NCBI GenBank assembly: GCA_030430165.1
Contig: JAUIGL010000024.1
Location: forward strand, 1-64,000
From: a bacterium
GTDB lineage: Bacteria > Desulfobacterota > Binatia > HRBIN30 > CADEER01
DNA length: 64,000 nucleotides
Reading direction: 5' to 3'
The position numbers were made by a program, and so were the translations under genes. Within the stretch, counting starts at the first letter, position 1; each line of letters opens with the position of its first letter. Of the stretch, positions 1 to 9,522 are shown in pieces. The notes under the pieces are model-generated. The model was not told where the DNA came from. It did no database searches and saw nothing but the letters and a program-made list of their open reading frames with translations.

Positions 1-674
1 TTGGCGATCAGCCGGCACGCCAGCTCGACGATGTGATCGTTCCCGCCCAGTACGAGGCGATCGATCGCGAGATCGTGCGCATGGCGAGGGTTGCCAGTCG
101 AGTGATCGCGGTCGATCTGCTGATGATCTACGTGCGCGCATTCGACGAGATCTGCCATCTCGGTTGGAAGACCCATCAACCGCTGCCCGGTGAGAAACCG
201 AGCGGCGACAACGACGTCGTCGTCGAGTACATGCGCCGCTTCGATTGGTTGTTGCAGGAGATCCTCTCGATGCTCGGCCCCGACGACTACTTCGTTCTCG
301 TCTCAGACCACGGATTCGAGGCAAACCCGGAGGAGGGCGGTCTCGAGGGGATCCACGAATCCGAGGAGACCGCCGTCGCCACCTTCATCGCCATGGGGCC
401 GCGAATCCGCCGCGGCGTGAAGCTGCCGACGGTGAGCGTTCTCGACGTCGTGCCGACCTTGCTCGAGCTCAGCGGACTGCCCTCGGCGAAGTCGTTGCCC
501 GGGCGCATCGTCGCCGAGGCGTTCAGGCCCGGCGATCGAGATTTTCTGCCGCCGATCTCCGGCTACGAGCAGACCTGGGATACCGGGACCGCGTCCGGCG
601 ACAGCGAGGCCGACGAAGCGATCATGGAGCGGCTGCGCTCGCTCGGTTACATCGACGGCGATACGGCGCATTGA
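1..674 (+). CDS. Alkaline-phosphatase-superfamily protein, C-terminal part (5' end outside window)
   Basis: The frame is open to the left edge, so the true start lies outside; the first internal start codon is GTG at 33. The visible 213 or more residues carry metal-site signatures of the alkaline phosphatase/sulfatase/phosphodiesterase superfamily: a D-x3-H pair in the stretch around YVRAFDEICHLGW, then LVSDHGFE, then a GIHE motif about 20 residues later. The end (LRSLGYIDGD) resembles the LRxLGY tail common in bacterial type I phosphodiesterase/sulfatase-like proteins. It probably hydrolyses a phosphate or sulfate ester, but the substrate cannot be read because the N-terminal nucleophile region is missing. 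A secreted mosaic gene follows about 50 bp downstream on the same strand. Confidence 0.75.
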   Translation, partial: GDQPARQLDDVIVPAQYEAIDREIVRMARVASRVIAVDLLMIYVRAFDEICHLGWKTHQPLPGEKPSGDNDVVVEYMRRFDWLLQEILSMLGPDDYFVLVSDHGFEANPEEGGLEGIHESEETAVATFIAMGPRIRRGVKLPTVSVLDVVPTLLELSGLPSAKSLPGRIVAEAFRPGDRDFLPPISGYEQTWDTGTASGDSEADEAIMERLRSLGYIDGDTAH

Positions 675-723
675 TTGCGCGCTCTTGTCGGCCAGCCCGG
701 CAACGGAATATGGGTGGAGGAGC

Positions 724-3700
724 GTGACCTCGCCGACCCAATACGCAGCTCGGAGCAACCGCTGCCGCCGCTGGACGGCCTTCTGGTCCTCGGTCGCCCT
801 CGCGCTGTCGCTGGCGGCGGCCCCGGCAGCGGCGGGCGAGGTGGTGATCGAATCCTCGGGCGAGGTGTCGTTGCAGCCGCGTGGGGTTGCCTGGGACCTC
901 GAGGCGCTGGGCGTGTTGCTGCGCACCGAAGGTGGCGGCGGCTCGATCATCCACATTCCGGCGAGCGGCCAGACGACCTTCTTCCACTTGCGCTTCCGCG
1001 TCGACGGTCCGGCGGCGACCGGGCGGGTCTCGCTGCGCGCTCGGCTCGACGGCGAGTCGTTCTGCTCGACGAACGCCGATGTCGCGACCGGGATCAACCT
1101 GGTTGCCCGCTGCACCGACGGCTGGGTAGCCACCGCCGGGCTGCACGAGATCGCCTGGGAAGCAGATCTCATCGAGGCCGTCGATACCGATCCCGACAAC
1201 GACGATGCGCGGCGCCTGTGGAACACCGGCGGCAGTCTCGATGTCGCGGTCGAGCGCGTGTTTTTCCGATCGGCGCCGGGAGGCGGCGTCGAGGTCGATT
1301 CCCCGACGGCGGGGACCCAGGTCTTCTTTCATCTCGGCCGCACCGATGCGGGGCTCGCTGGCGGCGGATCCTTCGGAGTGCGCGCCGAGCTCGATGGCAG
1401 TGGGTTTTGCTCCGGCTCGGTGAGCGCGCTCGGTGGAGCGGGCAACGCATGGTGCAGCGACGGCTGGACCGCGACGGCGGGCCCGCACACGGTGACCTGG
1501 ACCGTCGATCCGGACGACGAGCTCGCCGAGATCGACGAGAACAACAATACGATTTCGTTCGGTTGGACGGCGCAGGTAGTGTCCTCACCCACCGCGGGTG
1601 TCGATACGCCGACACCGGAGCTGACGGCGACCGTTCCGACTCCGCCGCCGGCGACCGCGACCGAGGCGGCGGAGCCGACGCCGACTCCGTTGAGCGACGA
1701 GATCGATCCGACCTACGGGCCGCGCCGTGCCCCGGCCATCATCGGCGATTGCGACGGCGACCGCAGGGTGGCGATCAACGAGCTGATCAGCGGGGTGCGG
1801 ATCGCCTTGGATACCGCGTCGCTGGCGACCTGCGCGGTGTTCGATGCCGATCTGGATTTTGCAGTCTCGATCTCCGAGTTGGTTCGCGCCGTCAATTTCG
1901 CTCTGTTCGGCGGGATCGGGGAGGAGTTCCTGCCAGACGTCTTTCTCCGCGTGGTCCCAGGAGCACTTTTGCTGGAGCCGGGTCGAGATACCGGGGTGCT
2001 GCGGCTCGAAGCGTACTCGAGCGCCGGGCAAGCGGTTGCGGTCGCTTCGCTCGACATCGAATGGCTGAGCAGCGACCCGGGCGCGATCCGGGTCGAGGCG
2101 AATGCCGGCGACCCGGCGCGAGCCACGGTCACCGTCCTCGACGAGCTCTGCAACGCCATCGTCGTCGCGCGTCTTCGCGACCATCCTTCGATCGTCTCGC
2201 CGCCGGTCAACGTGATGCGGGCCAAGCTGCACCCGGAGGCGGAGATCGTTGCCGACGAGGAGGTGGTGTTTCCACCTCCTGGTCTGCCCGATGGAGTGGA
2301 CCTGTCCGATTTTCCGGTGGCCGATTACGAGCCGGCGGCGAACCCTGGCGACGGCGGCTCGTTCGGTGGGTTCAGCGAAGCCGAGATCGCCGCCTTCCTC
2401 GAAGCCGGCGAGGACTTCGCGCTGCGCTACCCGATCGTTCTCCGCGGCGCAGCGCCGGCGATCGGCCAGCGCCTGGTGGCGGGGGGCGGCTCGCCGATCG
2501 CGGGAGTCGTCGTCGATCGCGTGCAGCGCGGCGATTTCTGCCTGTTGCAACTCGAACTAGTGCCGCCTTCCGAGCTCTTCGAAGACCTCGAGTTCTCGTT
2601 CAGCGCCGAAGAGCTGCAAGCGGCCGGCCTGCTGTCGCCGCTGGACACATCCGAATGGGAGGACGACAGCGACTTCGAGTCGGCGGCGACGACCTCGACC
2701 ACCACCCCGTTCGAGTTCGAGGTGGGGAAGTTCGTTTGCAAACCGCCGCTGCCGAGCTCGGTTCGCCCGACCCTGACCCAGTCGCCGGCGCCGTCGAACA
2801 GCTACTTCGGGCCGATCTGGGACGGCAACCTGCGCATCAGCGGCTTTTCGGTCGAGCGCTTCTTCTACAAGGTCGGATTGCAGGCGCGTGCCTTCCTGCG
2901 GCCCGAGATACGCCTGACCCCGGGGGTGCAGGCGGCCTTCACCTGCGACATCCATCGCGACTATCGGGTGAAGAAGGTTTGGTGGCTCAACGGCGCTTTT
3001 GCCCTGATCCTCGCGCCTTATATCGACGGCTTCCTGCCGTCCTTCGCCTTCGACCTCAACTTGAGCGGCGGGCCGACCGCGCGCTTCGGCGTGAACATCG
3101 GCTTCGATTATGCATTCTGGACCGGCGCGACCTACACCGCCGCCGGGGGGTGGGAGGCTTTGTGCGAGAATTGGTCTGCTTGCTCGCGAACCAACCAGAT
3201 CGCCGAGACGGTCTTCGATTTCGACACCGGCCCGCAGATCTCCGTCGAAGGTGAGGTCGGCGGCTACGCGGTCAGCGAGGCCGGTATCTTGGGGCTCGGT
3301 GGCTTCCTTTCGATTCTCGACAAGCTGCCGCTCGGCTCACTGCTCGACGGCGCTCGCGCGGAGATCGAAAAGCGCGCGCAGCTCCGTCTGCTGCGGGCTC
3401 GAATCGGGCCCGAGCTGTCGCTGCGCTGGCACAACGGCCGCCGCACCGCGTTCATCGAGTCGAGCGAGTCGGCCGCCAACCTCATCGTCTTCGCCGATCT
3501 CAAGCTCACCTTCGACTCGTTTGCCCAGTACCTGCGCAACCTGCTCGGCGCCGTCGACGTGTTGTCGATTCCGCTTCTGCGCTTCGACCTGTTCCACTTT
3601 GCCGAGCCCTACCGGATCCTCAACGAGGAGACGCTGGCGGTGAACGGCGAGCGCTACTCGCTCGGTGATCCACCGATCGAGGTCGGGCAGGGCCAGACCG

Positions 3701-5811
3701 TGTCGGTGGTGTCGACGGTCACCCGCGACTTCATCAATCTCAGCTTGATCGACCTGTTCCTGACCCGCCTGTCGCCGCACCAGGAGTTTCCCCACACCGG
3801 CGAGATGTTGATCGACGGCGACGTCGTCGGCACGCTCGCGCCGTCGAACGACTTCCGGCTCGCCGGCTCGTTCGATTCGACCCGCGCGCTGTGCGAGAGA
3901 GCCGAGCAGGCGGGCGGCTCGCTGGAAGTGAAGCTGCTCGCCTACAACCGAATGTTCAGCCTGATTCCGACCGCCAACTACGTCGGCAGCTTCCTCTTCA
4001 CCTGCACCGACAACCGGGCTCCCGTGGTCGATGCCGGCAGCGATCGAGAGATCGACGAGAACCAGAGCGTCTCGCTCAACGGTATGGTCGACGACGACGG
4101 CCTGCCGATACCGCCGGGGGTTACGGTCGCCACCTGGACCGGTATCGGTCCCGGGGCGGTCGATTTCGCCGACCGCCGTCGATTGCGCACCACGGCGACC
4201 TTCTCGGCGCCGGGGACCTACATCCTGACGCTGACCGCCGACGACGGCGAGCTGAGCGCGTCCGACTCGCTGCGCGTCACCGTGCGCGCGCTCGGCGACC
4301 GCACGCCGCCCGATTTCTCGGTCGAGTCGTGCGGCGGCACGTTCTCGAACGGCCAGCGCCTCTCCTTCGCGGTCGAGGCGAGCGACGAGTCCGGCGTGCG
4401 CGAGCTGGTGGCGACCCTGCCTCCCGGGATCGCCGACGCGGAGCGCCTCAGCAGAGGCTGCCCGCTCTCCGGACCGTGCACCTCCACCTTCAACTTCCGA
4501 TTGGCCGACCCGGTTCCGGTCGACATTTTCTTCGTCGAGCTCGAGGCCGAAGACCGCGCCGGCAACCGAGCGACTCGCTCGTGTCGCTACGAGAAACCGG
4601 GTGCGTCGCAGTTCTCGTTCCGTAAGATCGTCGATTCCGAGACTCCGGCGCCGGGGGCAGACCGCAACTTCGGCAGTGTCAGCCGCGCCGCGGTCGGCGG
4701 TGGCAACGTCGTCTTCCGCACGGTCACCAACGGTATCAGTCTCTGGGCCGACCTCGGCTCGGGGCCGCAGCTTGTGGTCGACGACGACACGCAGCTTCCG
4801 GATCCGTTCGCCGGATTCGGCGATTGCACTTTCGGCGGAGCCTACGAGGGCCTTTCGTTGCAGGGCGATACGCTCGCCTTCGCCATTGGCGGCACTTGCC
4901 TGTCGAGCTTCTCTCACATCATGGTCGTCGATCTGCCGACCTACCTGCCGGGATCTTCGACCGGAATCGCGGGCTTCACCATCCGCGGGTTCGGAGTCGA
5001 CGGCTCGGAGACCCCGGAGCTCGCCGACGGCGAAGTCATCCACGACCTGGTCTTCGTCGGCGATCAGATGGGCCTGACCATCGAGTTGCTGAGCTTCGAC
5101 GAGGTCGACGACGAGGTCAAAGCCCTCTACGTCATCGATTCGATGCAGCCGCCGAACCCGCCGGGGTTTGGTCCGGCGATTCGCGTCGCCGACTACTTCT
5201 CTCCGCGTCCCGGCGGCTCGGGAATGGTGGAGCGGATTTCCGGCACCGCGTACGACGACGGGGTCTTCGCCTTCCGCGGGCTACGCGTGCGGGGCAACGA
5301 CCTGGACGAAGGCGTGTATACCGCGTTCGGCGCCGGTTCGTTGCAGCTGGTTGCCGACGAGGCGACGCTGATCCCGGACGGCGAAGGCACCTTCACCAGC
5401 TTCTGCGGGGTTTCGATCGACGGCACCGACATCGCATTCGTCGCCCGCGGCGACGGGCAGCAGGGGGTGTATCTCTATCGCGGCGGGCAACTCACGGTGG
5501 TCGCCAATCGCGAAACGTTGATCCCGGGGCGCACCACGCAGTTCCTCGGCTTCGGCTGCGAGACGGCGTTCGACCAGGGGCGCCTGGTCTTCACCGGGTC
5601 GGACACCGCCGTCCGCGCCGGTCTCTTTCTCTACGAGAACGGCGAATTGGTGAAGATCCTCAACCACGGCGACATGGTCGACGATCTCACCCTGTTGCGC
5701 GCCCAGCTCTACGGCGACAAATCGCTCGATGGCACCGATCTCGTGTTTTCTTTCGCCGCCGACCCCGCTTCGCCGTACCGAGCGTTGTACCTGGCCGACC
5801 TGTCGCGCTGA
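724..5811 (+). CDS. Giant secreted mosaic protein (CARDB, dockerin-like pair, PKD, C-terminal propeller-like repeats)
   Basis: A 1695-aa protein of unknown function. I chose GTG 724 because a purine-rich GGTGGAGGAG lies just upstream and it gives a clean signal peptide (about residues 1-38, ending AAAPAAAGE); TTG 685 is the in-frame alternative. Two CARDB-like beta domains (about 40-290) each end in acidic, Asn-rich turns such as DENNNT. A Thr/Pro-rich linker (about 300-335) follows, then a pair of EF-hand-like loops (DCDGDRRVAINEL and FDADLDFAVSISEL, about 340-400) and an Ig-like region. A long unassigned beta-rich centre leads to a PKD-like domain (about 1105-1200, VVDAGSDREIDENQSV). The last 400 residues contain repeated VVFRT.., FAGFGDC and GVYLYRGG-type blades, as in the propeller-like repeats of secreted proteins. 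It likely acts outside the cell or on its surface. Confidence 0.8.
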   Translation: MTSPTQYAARSNRCRRWTAFWSSVALALSLAAAPAAAGEVVIESSGEVSLQPRGVAWDLEALGVLLRTEGGGGSIIHIPASGQTTFFHLRFRVDGPAATGRVSLRARLDGESFCSTNADVATGINLVARCTDGWVATAGLHEIAWEADLIEAVDTDPDNDDARRLWNTGGSLDVAVERVFFRSAPGGGVEVDSPTAGTQVFFHLGRTDAGLAGGGSFGVRAELDGSGFCSGSVSALGGAGNAWCSDGWTATAGPHTVTWTVDPDDELAEIDENNNTISFGWTAQVVSSPTAGVDTPTPELTATVPTPPPATATEAAEPTPTPLSDEIDPTYGPRRAPAIIGDCDGDRRVAINELISGVRIALDTASLATCAVFDADLDFAVSISELVRAVNFALFGGIGEEFLPDVFLRVVPGALLLEPGRDTGVLRLEAYSSAGQAVAVASLDIEWLSSDPGAIRVEANAGDPARATVTVLDELCNAIVVARLRDHPSIVSPPVNVMRAKLHPEAEIVADEEVVFPPPGLPDGVDLSDFPVADYEPAANPGDGGSFGGFSEAEIAAFLEAGEDFALRYPIVLRGAAPAIGQRLVAGGGSPIAGVVVDRVQRGDFCLLQLELVPPSELFEDLEFSFSAEELQAAGLLSPLDTSEWEDDSDFESAATTSTTTPFEFEVGKFVCKPPLPSSVRPTLTQSPAPSNSYFGPIWDGNLRISGFSVERFFYKVGLQARAFLRPEIRLTPGVQAAFTCDIHRDYRVKKVWWLNGAFALILAPYIDGFLPSFAFDLNLSGGPTARFGVNIGFDYAFWTGATYTAAGGWEALCENWSACSRTNQIAETVFDFDTGPQISVEGEVGGYAVSEAGILGLGGFLSILDKLPLGSLLDGARAEIEKRAQLRLLRARIGPELSLRWHNGRRTAFIESSESAANLIVFADLKLTFDSFAQYLRNLLGAVDVLSIPLLRFDLFHFAEPYRILNEETLAVNGERYSLGDPPIEVGQGQTVSVVSTVTRDFINLSLIDLFLTRLSPHQEFPHTGEMLIDGDVVGTLAPSNDFRLAGSFDSTRALCERAEQAGGSLEVKLLAYNRMFSLIPTANYVGSFLFTCTDNRAPVVDAGSDREIDENQSVSLNGMVDDDGLPIPPGVTVATWTGIGPGAVDFADRRRLRTTATFSAPGTYILTLTADDGELSASDSLRVTVRALGDRTPPDFSVESCGGTFSNGQRLSFAVEASDESGVRELVATLPPGIADAERLSRGCPLSGPCTSTFNFRLADPVPVDIFFVELEAEDRAGNRATRSCRYEKPGASQFSFRKIVDSETPAPGADRNFGSVSRAAVGGGNVVFRTVTNGISLWADLGSGPQLVVDDDTQLPDPFAGFGDCTFGGAYEGLSLQGDTLAFAIGGTCLSSFSHIMVVDLPTYLPGSSTGIAGFTIRGFGVDGSETPELADGEVIHDLVFVGDQMGLTIELLSFDEVDDEVKALYVIDSMQPPNPPGFGPAIRVADYFSPRPGGSGMVERISGTAYDDGVFAFRGLRVRGNDLDEGVYTAFGAGSLQLVADEATLIPDGEGTFTSFCGVSIDGTDIAFVARGDGQQGVYLYRGGQLTVVANRETLIPGRTTQFLGFGCETAFDQGRLVFTGSDTAVRAGLFLYENGELVKILNHGDMVDDLTLLRAQLYGDKSLDGTDLVFSFAADPASPYRALYLADLSR

Positions 5812-5947
5812 GCCGGCCTGCCTCCCGTTTCGGCCTGCGGGCCGAAACACGCGATGATTGGGGCACTTGCGCCCAGGTTGCTCGATCCCACGTGAAGCCT
5901 GCCCCTCGCCTTGGAGTGGCCTTTTCGACCCGGTATTGTGACGGCGC

Positions 5948-7087
5948 ATGATCTACCTCGACTACAACGCCACGGCACCGCTGCTGCAGCCGGCGCGCGA
6001 TGCGATGGCCGCTGCGCAGGACGAGTTCGGCAACGCCTCGAGCGCCTACGCTCAGGGGCGGCGGGCGAGGGCCGTGCTCGAGGGGGCCCGGCGCGACCTC
6101 GCCGAGATTGCCGGCGTGCAGCCGCGCGACATCTGCTTCACCTCGGGCGGCACCGAGAGCAACAACGCGGCGTTGTTTGGCACGATCGAGCCGGCGTCGG
6201 CGCACGAGATCGTGCTCGCGCCGCACGACCACTCCTCCGTCGTCGAGTCGGCGAGGGAGCTCGAGCGGCGCGGTGCCAAGCTGCGCTGGCTGCCGGTCGA
6301 TGCCGCGGGGCGGGTCGCCGCCGCCGCGGTGGCGGAAGCGATTTCCGAGTCGACGCGTCTGGTGTCGGTCGGCTGGGCCAACAACGAGATCGGCACCATT
6401 CAGGACTGCCAGGCGATCGCCGAGCTGTGTCGCGATCGCGGCGTGGCGTTTCACAGCGATGCCGTCCAGGGGTTCGGCAAGGTCTCGATGCAACTGCCCG
6501 ACGCCGACCTGATCTCGATCACCGCGCACAAGTTGGGAGGTCCCAAGGGCATCGGCGCCCTGGTGCGCCGGCGCGACGTCGAGCTGCGGCCGCTGCTCTT
6601 CGGCGGCTCGCAGGAGCGCGGCTGGCGCCCCGGCACCGAGAACGTCGTCGGCGCCGCCGGTTTCGCCGCGGCTGCGCTGGCGGCGCGCGACGCCGGCGCC
6701 TGGACCGACGCGTTGCGCGAGCGCTTGTGGCGCGCCCTGGAGCCGATCGCCGGTGTCGAACGCTACAGTCCGGCGGCGAATTGTCTGCCGAACACCTTGT
6801 TGGTCGGCTTCGCCGGCCTGCGCGGCGAGTCGGTGGTGGCTGCGCTCGATCTCGAGGGGGTGGCAGTCTCGGTCGGCTCGGCCTGCGCCGCCGGCTCGGG
6901 CGAGCCGTCGCACGTGCTGCGCGCGCTCGGCTACGACGACGAGCGCGCGCGTTGCGCGGTGCGTTTCAGCAGCGGGCGCGCGACCACCGCCGACGAGATC
7001 GATCGCGCCGGCGAGATCGTCGCGACCGTGGTCGCGCGCATGCGCGCCGCGCTCGAGCCCGCGGCGGCGGCCGGAGGCGCAGCATGA
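5948..7087 (+). CDS. Cysteine desulfurase (NifS/IscS family)
   Basis: A PLP-dependent enzyme that moves sulfur from cysteine to its own active-site cysteine and hands it to Fe-S or tRNA-thiolation acceptors. At 379 aa it is close to the usual length. The N-terminal YLDYNATAP motif, the PLP-phosphate contacts in TSGGTESNN (65-73), His95, Asp171 in HSDAVQG, the Schiff-base lysine K195 in TAHKLGGPKG, and the persulfide cysteine C313 in VGSACAAGSGEPSH are all present. The last codons overlap the start of mnmA by 4 bp (ATGA), so the two are almost certainly translated together and this copy probably feeds 2-thiouridine synthesis. Whether it also builds Fe-S clusters cannot be decided: no iscU or suf gene lies in the window. 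Confidence 0.95.
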   Translation: MIYLDYNATAPLLQPARDAMAAAQDEFGNASSAYAQGRRARAVLEGARRDLAEIAGVQPRDICFTSGGTESNNAALFGTIEPASAHEIVLAPHDHSSVVESARELERRGAKLRWLPVDAAGRVAAAAVAEAISESTRLVSVGWANNEIGTIQDCQAIAELCRDRGVAFHSDAVQGFGKVSMQLPDADLISITAHKLGGPKGIGALVRRRDVELRPLLFGGSQERGWRPGTENVVGAAGFAAAALAARDAGAWTDALRERLWRALEPIAGVERYSPAANCLPNTLLVGFAGLRGESVVAALDLEGVAVSVGSACAAGSGEPSHVLRALGYDDERARCAVRFSSGRATTADEIDRAGEIVATVVARMRAALEPAAAAGGAA

Positions 7088-8187
7088 GCCGGCGCGGTCG
7101 GGTCGTCGTCGCGATGAGCGGCGGGGTCGACAGCTCGGTCTCCGCCGCTCTGCTGGTCGACCAGGGCTACGACGTGGTCGGGGTCGCGATGCGGCTGTGG
7201 GAGGATGCCGAGTCGGAGAGCGGCTGCTGCTCGCTCGACGACTTTCTCGACGCCCGCCTGGTGGCGGAGAAGCTCGACATCCCATTCTACGTCATGGACT
7301 TCCGCGAGGAGTTCCGGGCGACGGTGGTCGCCAACTTCGTGCGCGAGTACCGCCAGGGGCGAACCCCGAACCCCTGCGTGCGCTGCAACCACTCGGTCAA
7401 GTTCGCTTCGTTCTGGGACCGCGCCCGCGAGCTCGGCGCCGAGTGGATCGCCACCGGACACTACGCGCGGCGGCGCGACGGCGCGGCGGGCGCGGAGTTG
7501 TGGCGCGGTGTCGATCCCGACAAGGACCAGTCCTATTTTCTTTTCTCGATGGGCCGCGAGGCGCTGGCACGCACCATCTTCCCGGTCGGCCACATGCAGA
7601 AGGACGAGGTTCGCGCCGAGGCCGAGCGACTCGGCCTGCCGGTTGCCAGCAAGCCCGACAGCCAGGAGATCTGTTTCGCGCCGCGCGGTACCCACGCCGC
7701 TTTCGTCGAGGCGCAGAGCTCGGCGCTGCCGATCCGGCCCGGCGTGGTGGTCGACCAGGACGGCACCGAGATCGGCCGCCACGACGGCGTGCATCGCTTC
7801 ACCATCGGCCAGCGCCGCGGCCTCGGTATCTCGAGCGACCGCCCTCTCTACGTGACCGACATCGATCCGGTCGGCGGCGTGGTGCGGGTTGGCGATGCGG
7901 CGGCGGTCGGCTGTGCTGGGTTGAGCGCGAGCGAAGCCGAGTGGCTCGGTGAGCCGCCGCCGGTCGGCGCTGCGGTTCGCATCAAGATTCGCTCGAGGTT
8001 CGAGCCCCAGAGTGCCGTGATCACGTCGATAGCCGGCGATCGTTTCCAGGTCGCATCGGATCGGCTCAAGGCGGTCGCGCCGGGGCAGGCGGCGGTCGTC
8101 TACGACGGCGAGCGAGTGCTCGGCGGCGGTTGGATCGAGAGCGGTGTCGCGGCGCGTCTGGCGGACGCCGGCGAGGTGGCGGTGTGA
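7084..8187 (+). CDS. mnmA: tRNA-specific 2-thiouridylase MnmA
   Basis: Adenylates U34 of Lys, Glu and Gln tRNAs and replaces O2 with sulfur. The 367-aa product shows the ATP-binding PP-loop SGGVDSS (12-18), the cysteine pair in NPCVRCN (C98, C101) and the downstream partner C197 in DSQEICF. C98 and C197 correspond to the catalytic cysteines of E. coli MnmA. The tRNA-binding GHYARR and DKDQSYFL blocks are intact, and the C-terminal beta domains are present. The ATG lies inside the upstream desulfurase stop (4-bp overlap), and the stop overlaps the GTG of mtaB. This continuous coupling indicates one operon for sulfur transfer to tRNA. Confidence 0.97.
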   Translation: MSRRGRVVVAMSGGVDSSVSAALLVDQGYDVVGVAMRLWEDAESESGCCSLDDFLDARLVAEKLDIPFYVMDFREEFRATVVANFVREYRQGRTPNPCVRCNHSVKFASFWDRARELGAEWIATGHYARRRDGAAGAELWRGVDPDKDQSYFLFSMGREALARTIFPVGHMQKDEVRAEAERLGLPVASKPDSQEICFAPRGTHAAFVEAQSSALPIRPGVVVDQDGTEIGRHDGVHRFTIGQRRGLGISSDRPLYVTDIDPVGGVVRVGDAAAVGCAGLSASEAEWLGEPPPVGAAVRIKIRSRFEPQSAVITSIAGDRFQVASDRLKAVAPGQAAVVYDGERVLGGGWIESGVAARLADAGEVAV

Positions 8188-9515
8188 GCGCGTCGGCCGA
8201 GCGCGAGCTGACGGTGGCGTTTGCCACCCTCGGCTGCAAGGTCAATCAGTACGACACGGCGACGATGGACACGTTTCTGTCGGCCAATCGCTGTCGCGTC
8301 GTGCCGTTCGACGCCGGCGCCGACGTCTACGTCGTCAACACCTGCACGGTGACCGATCGCGCCGACGCCGAGAGCCGCCGCCTGGCGCGGCGCGCGCGGC
8401 GCCGCAACCCCGACGCCCGGGTGGTGGTCACCGGCTGCTACGCGCAGACCAGTCCGCAAGAAGCGAGCGCGGTCGAAGGCGTCGACTACGTCGTCGGCAT
8501 CGGCCGCCTGCCCGACATCCTGCGCGCGGTGCGCGGCTCGATCGACGAGGCGACCGAAGGGCGGGTGTTCGTCCACGACGTGCGCAAGGAGACCGAGGTG
8601 CGCACGCTCGGCGCCGAGACCTTCGCCGGGCAGACGCGAGCGTTCCTCAAGCTGCAGGAGGGCTGCGATCTCTTCTGCACCTTCTGCATCGTGCCGTTCT
8701 CGCGCGGACGCAGTCGCAGCGTCGAGCCGCGGCGGGTGCTCGAGGAGGTCGAGCGGTTGTCGGCGCGCGGTTTTCGCGAGGTCGTTCTCACTGGAGTCCA
8801 CCTCGGCGGCTACGGCCGCGACTTGTCGCCGCGCCTCGATCTCGCCGATCTGGTCGAGATGATCGTCGAGCGATCGCCGATCGAGCGGGTGCGCTTGTCG
8901 TCGGTGGATCCGCCCGAGGTGAGCCCGCGACTGCTGCGCCTGATCGCGCAGAATGAGAGCGTCTGCCCGCACCTCCACATGCCGGTGCAGGCGGCGGCCG
9001 ATCCGGTGCTGGCGCGCATGCGCCGGCAGTACGACGTCGCCGAGCTCGAGGAAGTGGTCGGCGAGATTTCGGCGGCGCTGCCCGGCTGCGGGCTGGGAAC
9101 CGACGTCATCGCCGGTTTTCCCGGTGAGTCGGAGGCGGACTTCGAGCGCGGTTTCGAACGGCTGGCGGCGATGCCGTTTACCTACTTTCACGTCTTCCCG
9201 TACTCGGTGCGGCGCGGAACGACGGCGGCGAAGGCGTCGGATCCAGTCGACCGCAAGGTGATTGCGGCGCGCGCCGCGCGGTTGCGCGAGCTCGGCGAGG
9301 CCAAGCGGTCGCGCTTCCACGATGCCTGGGTCGGCCGGCGGATGAAGGTGCTGATCGAGCATCGCCGCGATCCCGACAGCGGACGCCTGGTCGGCTACAG
9401 CGAACAGTACGCGCGCGTCGTCGTCGACGGGACCGACCGCCTGATGAACCAGATCGTGACCGTGGACGGGGTCGGGCGGGCAGGGGAGCTGGTCGCCGGC
9501 GTGCCGGCCAGCTGA
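8184..9515 (+). CDS. mtaB: tRNA (t6A37)-methylthiotransferase MtaB, radical SAM
   Basis: Converts t6A37 of ANN-decoding tRNAs to ms2t6A. I chose the GTG at 8184 (GTGTGA overlap with the mnmA stop), which leaves the conserved FATLGCKVNQYD close to the N-terminus; an upstream ATG at 8130 would add residues encoded inside mnmA. The product is 443 aa. The N-terminal methylthiotransferase domain has cysteines C18, C54 and C85 for one 4Fe-4S cluster. The radical SAM motif CDLFCTFC supplies C161, C165 and C168 for the second. The C-terminal TRAM-like region (about 375-443) is present. The motif order and GCKVNQYD favour MtaB over MiaB or RimO. Confidence 0.93.
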   Translation: MSASAERELTVAFATLGCKVNQYDTATMDTFLSANRCRVVPFDAGADVYVVNTCTVTDRADAESRRLARRARRRNPDARVVVTGCYAQTSPQEASAVEGVDYVVGIGRLPDILRAVRGSIDEATEGRVFVHDVRKETEVRTLGAETFAGQTRAFLKLQEGCDLFCTFCIVPFSRGRSRSVEPRRVLEEVERLSARGFREVVLTGVHLGGYGRDLSPRLDLADLVEMIVERSPIERVRLSSVDPPEVSPRLLRLIAQNESVCPHLHMPVQAAADPVLARMRRQYDVAELEEVVGEISAALPGCGLGTDVIAGFPGESEADFERGFERLAAMPFTYFHVFPYSVRRGTTAAKASDPVDRKVIAARAARLRELGEAKRSRFHDAWVGRRMKVLIEHRRDPDSGRLVGYSEQYARVVVDGTDRLMNQIVTVDGVGRAGELVAGVPAS

Positions 9516-9522
9516 GCACGCT

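Noticed and set aside
3337-5043. 568-codon minus-strand ORF inside the giant mosaic gene
   Set aside because: It is antisense of a coding region with clear domains; composition and lack of motifs mark it as a shadow.
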